Below are positions 14,658-17,051 of a stretch of DNA of 17,051 nt, in pieces. Positions within the stretch are counted from its first letter, which is position 1. Every line of letters starts with the position of its first letter. This DNA comes from Gammaproteobacteria bacterium (GTDB lineage: Bacteria; Pseudomonadota; Gammaproteobacteria; DSM-19610), in NCBI GenBank assembly GCA_030618475.1, contig JAUXDG010000032.1, forward strand, positions 1 to 17,051. Reading direction: 5' to 3'. The translations under genes and the position numbers were made by a program. The notes below the pieces were generated by a model. The model saw nothing but the letters and a program-made list of their open reading frames with translations. It made no database searches and was not told the origin of the DNA.

Positions 14658-15596
14658 TTGAACAAACGCATACCTGAGGCTTCCGCGTTAAGGGAGTTTT
14701 TTCAGGAACAGTGGGAGCACCTTCAGCAGCTGCTTGAGGCGCGCCAGTTAAACAAACTTCAGCAACAGAGTGAGACGGAGAGGCTCTCCAGTGCCGTTGA
14801 AACCATTGTTGCGGGCACGGATATCAGACTGCGTGCAATTGGTAACTATCAGAAACGCTTGCGCATGAGTGCGCGTGAACTGCTCGATTACATAGAGGAT
14901 CTGATCGCTGATATGCCGCCTGCTGTGGAGGTCAGTCAGACTGCGTATTCCAATAATTCACTGGTAAATACATTGTTTGTAAGTACAGAGGCTATGCACC
15001 GGCTGTTCAGCCAGAGTTCACCTGTACAGAATTTTTTCAACAACTTGAAGAACCGGCAACGGCGGGAGGTCTTTGCGCTGCTCTTTCTGAACCGAACGGC
15101 AAAAAATATATTTGCAGCTGAACTCCGCGGGGAGGTGATCCTCAGAGAGGTGCCGCAGACATCGGTCAGTTTTTCAGGTCATCAGCTGATTGCCCCACAG
15201 GCCACTGAGGAAGCCGCACGAGGGGCATTGAAGAAAATCCTGTTCGAGAGCGTCATCCAGCAATTGAAGTTACAGATTATTCAATTGCGACACAGCCAGA
15301 CGGATGAGGAAAAGGTAGCTGGCGCACAAAATCCTCAATGTAATATTAATAATCCCGAAGTTTATATCGAGATGTTGGTGGAACAGCTGAGCCTGCCGCA
15401 AAAGCTCATCAACCTTCAGGACAACCTGCTTCGGGTGAGCAAAATGGGCATCAAATTGCCGCTGGACTCGACGGTCCCCTCCAATAAGGTCAGACTCTAT
15501 GAGGTGGAGATTGAAGGAGAGCAATCCAGGATAGTGACCCTGGTTCGCTACCCCGGAGATGAGCTTCAAACACCACCTTCAGATCTCTTTTTTTGA
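14658..15596 (+). CDS. Hypothetical protein, 312 residues, TTG start
   Basis: I do not recognise this protein. The first 50 residues are rich in Q, E and L (HLQQLLEARQLNKLQQQSE) and probably helical or coiled coil. The rest is charged and mixed, with no signal peptide, membrane helix or catalytic motif that I can see. It has a KNRQRREVF basic patch near 130-140 and a C-terminal beta-like stretch, KVRLYEVEIEGEQSRIVTLV. The TTG at 14658 is preceded by GAGGT at 14646-14650, 7 nt away, a good ribosome site. The ATG at 14644 runs into a stop within six codons. The length and coherent composition support a real gene. It stands alone, with flanking gaps of 174 and 431 bp. Confidence 0.75.
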   Translation: MNKRIPEASALREFFQEQWEHLQQLLEARQLNKLQQQSETERLSSAVETIVAGTDIRLRAIGNYQKRLRMSARELLDYIEDLIADMPPAVEVSQTAYSNNSLVNTLFVSTEAMHRLFSQSSPVQNFFNNLKNRQRREVFALLFLNRTAKNIFAAELRGEVILREVPQTSVSFSGHQLIAPQATEEAARGALKKILFESVIQQLKLQIIQLRHSQTDEEKVAGAQNPQCNINNPEVYIEMLVEQLSLPQKLINLQDNLLRVSKMGIKLPLDSTVPSNKVRLYEVEIEGEQSRIVTLVRYPGDELQTPPSDLFF

Positions 15597-15747
15597 TTAC
15601 CAGGTAATCTCTGACTGGGTTGCGGCAATTGGTGGTGTCATCGGAGGGCATTGCGAGCATGCCGATCTACAATGATTACGCCTGCCGGGCGGTTACCCCG
15701 GTGCCCCAGCACGGCGGGTCACAGATTTATAGTTGCTTGTTTTTTCA

Positions 15748-15768
15748 GGATATACAGGGTTATATCTG
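15748..15768. promoter_or_regulatory. Dyad GATATA-N6-TATATC
   Basis: A perfect 6-bp inverted repeat around CAGGGT, extended outward by GG/CTG with one bulge. It could be an operator or a transcript hairpin, and the AT-rich arms could also arise by chance. No regulator is identifiable. Confidence 0.25.
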
Positions 15769-15814
15769 CTGTTGTCAGTAAAGTCCCCAATATACATGCA
15801 CCGCAAATTATTGT

Positions 15815-15831
15815 ATTAATTGAGTGTTAAT
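15815..15831. promoter_or_regulatory. Dyad ATTAA-N7-TTAAT
   Basis: A perfect inverted repeat around TTGAGTG in an AT-rich stretch about 200 bp before the STAS gene. It is short and could be chance. Confidence 0.2.
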
Positions 15832-15954
15832 CCGTATCGCTGCTGCACATCCGGCAACAGCGCCAGACAGCAACCGCCGTCCCGATGGGAATTTGTAGCG
15901 GCGATCGCTGTGCGATGCATCCGGCCGGTAACTGTGTCATGGCGGGTTGATAAA

Positions 15955-15960
15955 TATAAT
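15955..15960 (+). promoter_or_regulatory. Candidate -10 hexamer for the STAS gene
   Basis: TATAAT is a perfect -10, about 70 bp upstream of the STAS start codon. No good -35 is present at normal spacing (CTGTGT is the closest at 17 bp), and no extended TGN precedes it. Confidence 0.35.
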
Positions 15961-16027
15961 AACAATCAGGCTACAGTGGCAGCGGATACGCTGTGGCACA
16001 GCTGGGGAAACAACGGAGGAGAACGTG

Positions 16028-16324
16028 ATGGTATACAGTCAAGTACACACCATTGCAGACAACGGGTCATTGACGATCAGGATCGAAGGCCCGATGGATC
16101 TGCTGCTGACCTCGGCACTGAGGGAATTCTGCCACGATACCGCTGCAGCCTACAGTCGCTATATCATCGACTTCCAGGATGTGAGTATCGTGCGTGATTC
16201 CGGGCTTGCGCTACTGCTCATGCTGAAGCGCCTGACAAACCGGACCGGCGCCACGCTGCACGTGATCAATGGCAACACCGACCTGATGCGCCGCTGCCTC
16301 AAGCTGGGAATCCAGTCGGCCTGA
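16028..16324 (+). CDS. Orphan STAS-domain protein (anti-sigma factor antagonist-like)
   Basis: The 98-residue product is a single STAS domain: GSLTIRIEGPMDLLLTSALR, then YIIDFQDVSIVRDSGLALLL and ATLHVINGNTDLMRRCLKLG. STAS proteins bind partner kinases or anti-sigma factors and are usually switched by phosphorylation of a Ser in a DSSG loop. Here the loop reads R56-D57-S58-G59; aligned with B. subtilis SpoIIAA, Asp57 falls on the phosphorylated serine. The ATG at 16028 follows GGAGGA (16016-16021) by 6 nt; the open frame extends further upstream but without support. No kinase, phosphatase or sigma factor gene is adjacent, so the partner must be elsewhere. It ends before a double-hairpin region and a convergent gene. 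Confidence 0.88.
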   Translation: MVYSQVHTIADNGSLTIRIEGPMDLLLTSALREFCHDTAAAYSRYIIDFQDVSIVRDSGLALLLMLKRLTNRTGATLHVINGNTDLMRRCLKLGIQSA

Positions 16325-16330
16325 CGAGAG

Positions 16331-16362
16331 CCCGGCAAAGCCGGGGGTGAATTCAAACCCCC
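16331..16362. terminator. Overlapping hairpins between convergent genes
   Basis: CCCGG-CAAAG-CCGGG (16331-16345) and GGGGGT-N8-ACCCCC (16343-16362) share bases 16343-16345, so only one can form fully at a time. They lie between the STAS stop and the stop of the convergent M48-like gene, where a bidirectional terminator is expected. There is no clear T-run, which lowers confidence in intrinsic termination. Confidence 0.5.
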
Positions 16363-16391
16363 GTCTTAGCATCGGGTGGAACGAAACGGTT

Positions 16392-17051
16392 TCACCGATC
16401 CTCCGAACTGGAATCTTTGATGACTTCACTTCTCAGCTTATTCAGTGAGCGCTTATCTATGACCTCTATACACTTGTCGCAGGCACTACCCAGATAAAAC
16501 CGGGCCGCTGTTACCGGCAAAGGCTTAGGAAGCAAGGTTTTCTGGTAACCGATATTGTCAAGACGTTCCGCCAACGACGGCATGGTACTTTTACGAATCT
16601 CCCCTCCCCTCTTGATGCGCTTTAATTCAGCCTCGGTTTCGTTTTCAGACAAGCCACCCTCGAAGACTTTCGCCATTCCGGCATGCGGTGGCATTTTTGA
16701 CCCGCCGGATTGCTTGGCTGACTTAAGGACGTTCGGCCAGTAGCTGCGCGTCAGGTAGGTATCCGTCAAAACCTGGCAAGTTATACTCCTTGCCGTATCC
16801 CGGTCATTGATGGCCTGCAGGGCATAACAGTCCGCCTCCAGTTCACTGCTGCGGGCAACACCGACCGAAAACGACCGGTAACGAGGTACGTAGGATTGGA
16901 AAAAAACACAGACAGACCTGGCAAACTGCGACCCTTCGCCATCGCAGCAGCTCAGATACTGCCCCCACATATCTCTGAGAAAATAGAGCCAGCTGTGTAA
17001 CCGGGTGTGATTACCTGCCAACTGACCCACCCGCCTAGCCAACAGTACATG
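16392..17051 (-). CDS. M48-family-like protein with altered zinc motif (5' end beyond window)
   Basis: The frame is open to the right edge, so the N-terminus lies outside. The visible 219 or so residues resemble the C-terminal half of membrane-associated M48 metallopeptidases as I remember them: GNHTRLHSWLYFLRDMW, FFQSYVPRYRSFSV, then SSELEADCYAL (16844-16830 encodes ELEAD, the family's third-ligand motif) and a downstream MPSLAERLDNIGY like the usual HPSLADRL. Where the family has HELGH before LAGNH, this protein reads RRVGQ (17036-17022), so both zinc histidines and the catalytic Glu appear lost. It may be a pseudo-enzyme or have a non-proteolytic role. The family assignment is from memory. 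A TTG at 17042 could be called as a start but is probably internal. Confidence 0.7.
   Translation of the reverse strand, partial: HVLLARRVGQLAGNHTRLHSWLYFLRDMWGQYLSCCDGEGSQFARSVCVFFQSYVPRYRSFSVGVARSSELEADCYALQAINDRDTARSITCQVLTDTYLTRSYWPNVLKSAKQSGGSKMPPHAGMAKVFEGGLSENETEAELKRIKRGGEIRKSTMPSLAERLDNIGYQKTLLPKPLPVTAARFYLGSACDKCIEVIDKRSLNKLRSEVIKDSSSEDR

Larger units (their letters stand above)
15597..16027. other. 431-bp non-coding region before the STAS gene
   Basis: No gene is supported here. A short perfect hairpin, GATTAC-CAG-GTAATC, overlaps the stop of the hypothetical gene (15595-15609), and CCGGG-N7-CCCGG lies at 15685-15701; neither is followed by a T-run. Two dyads lie at 15748-15768 and 15815-15831. 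A TATAAT at 15955-15960 may serve the STAS gene. Confidence 0.5.

Noticed and set aside
15685..15701. CCGGG-N7-CCCGG hairpin as a terminator of the 312-residue gene
   Set aside because: It lies about 90 bp past the stop and lacks a following T-run; the nearby T-stretch is about 35 bp further on.
1..17051. CRISPR array, tRNA/rRNA genes, transposase, toxin-antitoxin pair or anti-phage cassette
   Set aside because: No regularly spaced repeats, RNA gene signatures, transposase motifs or recognisable defence proteins were seen on either strand.

Overview
The window looks like chromosomal DNA from a moderately GC-rich gammaproteobacterium. The evidence is the set of close homologues of enterobacterial and pseudomonad core proteins: HrpB, PpnN (YgdH), DsbB, YeaG, YeaH, YcgB/SpoVR and a DUF1820 protein. 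I see no rRNA, tRNA, CRISPR array, transposase or phage gene. I cannot name the genus; a free-living Chromatiales-like or related lineage would fit, but that is inference.

Left block, minus strand (about 1-7091). In transcription order: a CLC-type anion channel/transporter with a CBS tail, DsbB, the nucleotide nucleosidase PpnN, a calcineurin-like phosphoesterase, and the DEAH-box helicase HrpB, whose last residues lie beyond the left edge. dsbB and ppnN overlap as ATGA. The phosphoesterase stop codon directly abuts the GTG start of hrpB. Between ppnN and the phosphoesterase gene is a repeat block: a single REP-like hairpin, then an inverted REP pair (REPIN-like) inside a second, larger inverted repeat.

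Central block, plus strand (7464-12319). A good sigma-54 promoter (GG-N10-GC) lies upstream of a tight three-gene operon: prkA/yeaG (AAA+ PrkA), yeaH (DUF444, von Willebrand A) and spoVR/ycgB. The spacings are 11 bp and an ATGA overlap. A conserved stress/starvation module under RpoN control is the most coherent multi-gene system here. Its biochemistry is poorly defined, and SpoVR carries a metallopeptidase-like H-x4-H plus NEGWA arrangement.

Right block (12316-17051). A nitroreductase gene converges on spoVR with overlapping stop codons and is divergent from a DUF1820 gene that has an extended -10 promoter. Next come an unusual coupled pair on the minus strand (a DUF6940-like protein then a NUDIX hydrolase, joined by ATGA), an unrecognised 312-residue protein starting at TTG, a 431-bp region with small dyads, an orphan STAS protein with Asp where SpoIIAA carries its phosphorylated Ser, a two-hairpin intergenic structure, and a partial M48-like protein whose HExxH zinc motif appears to be replaced.

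Most genes are ordinary housekeeping or stress functions. The items most worth a second look are the sigma-54 PrkA-YeaH-SpoVR operon, the nested inverted repeat/REPIN, the degenerate M48 homologue, and the DUF6940-NUDIX pair. All translations and alignments to known proteins were made by eye and from memory, with no database search.
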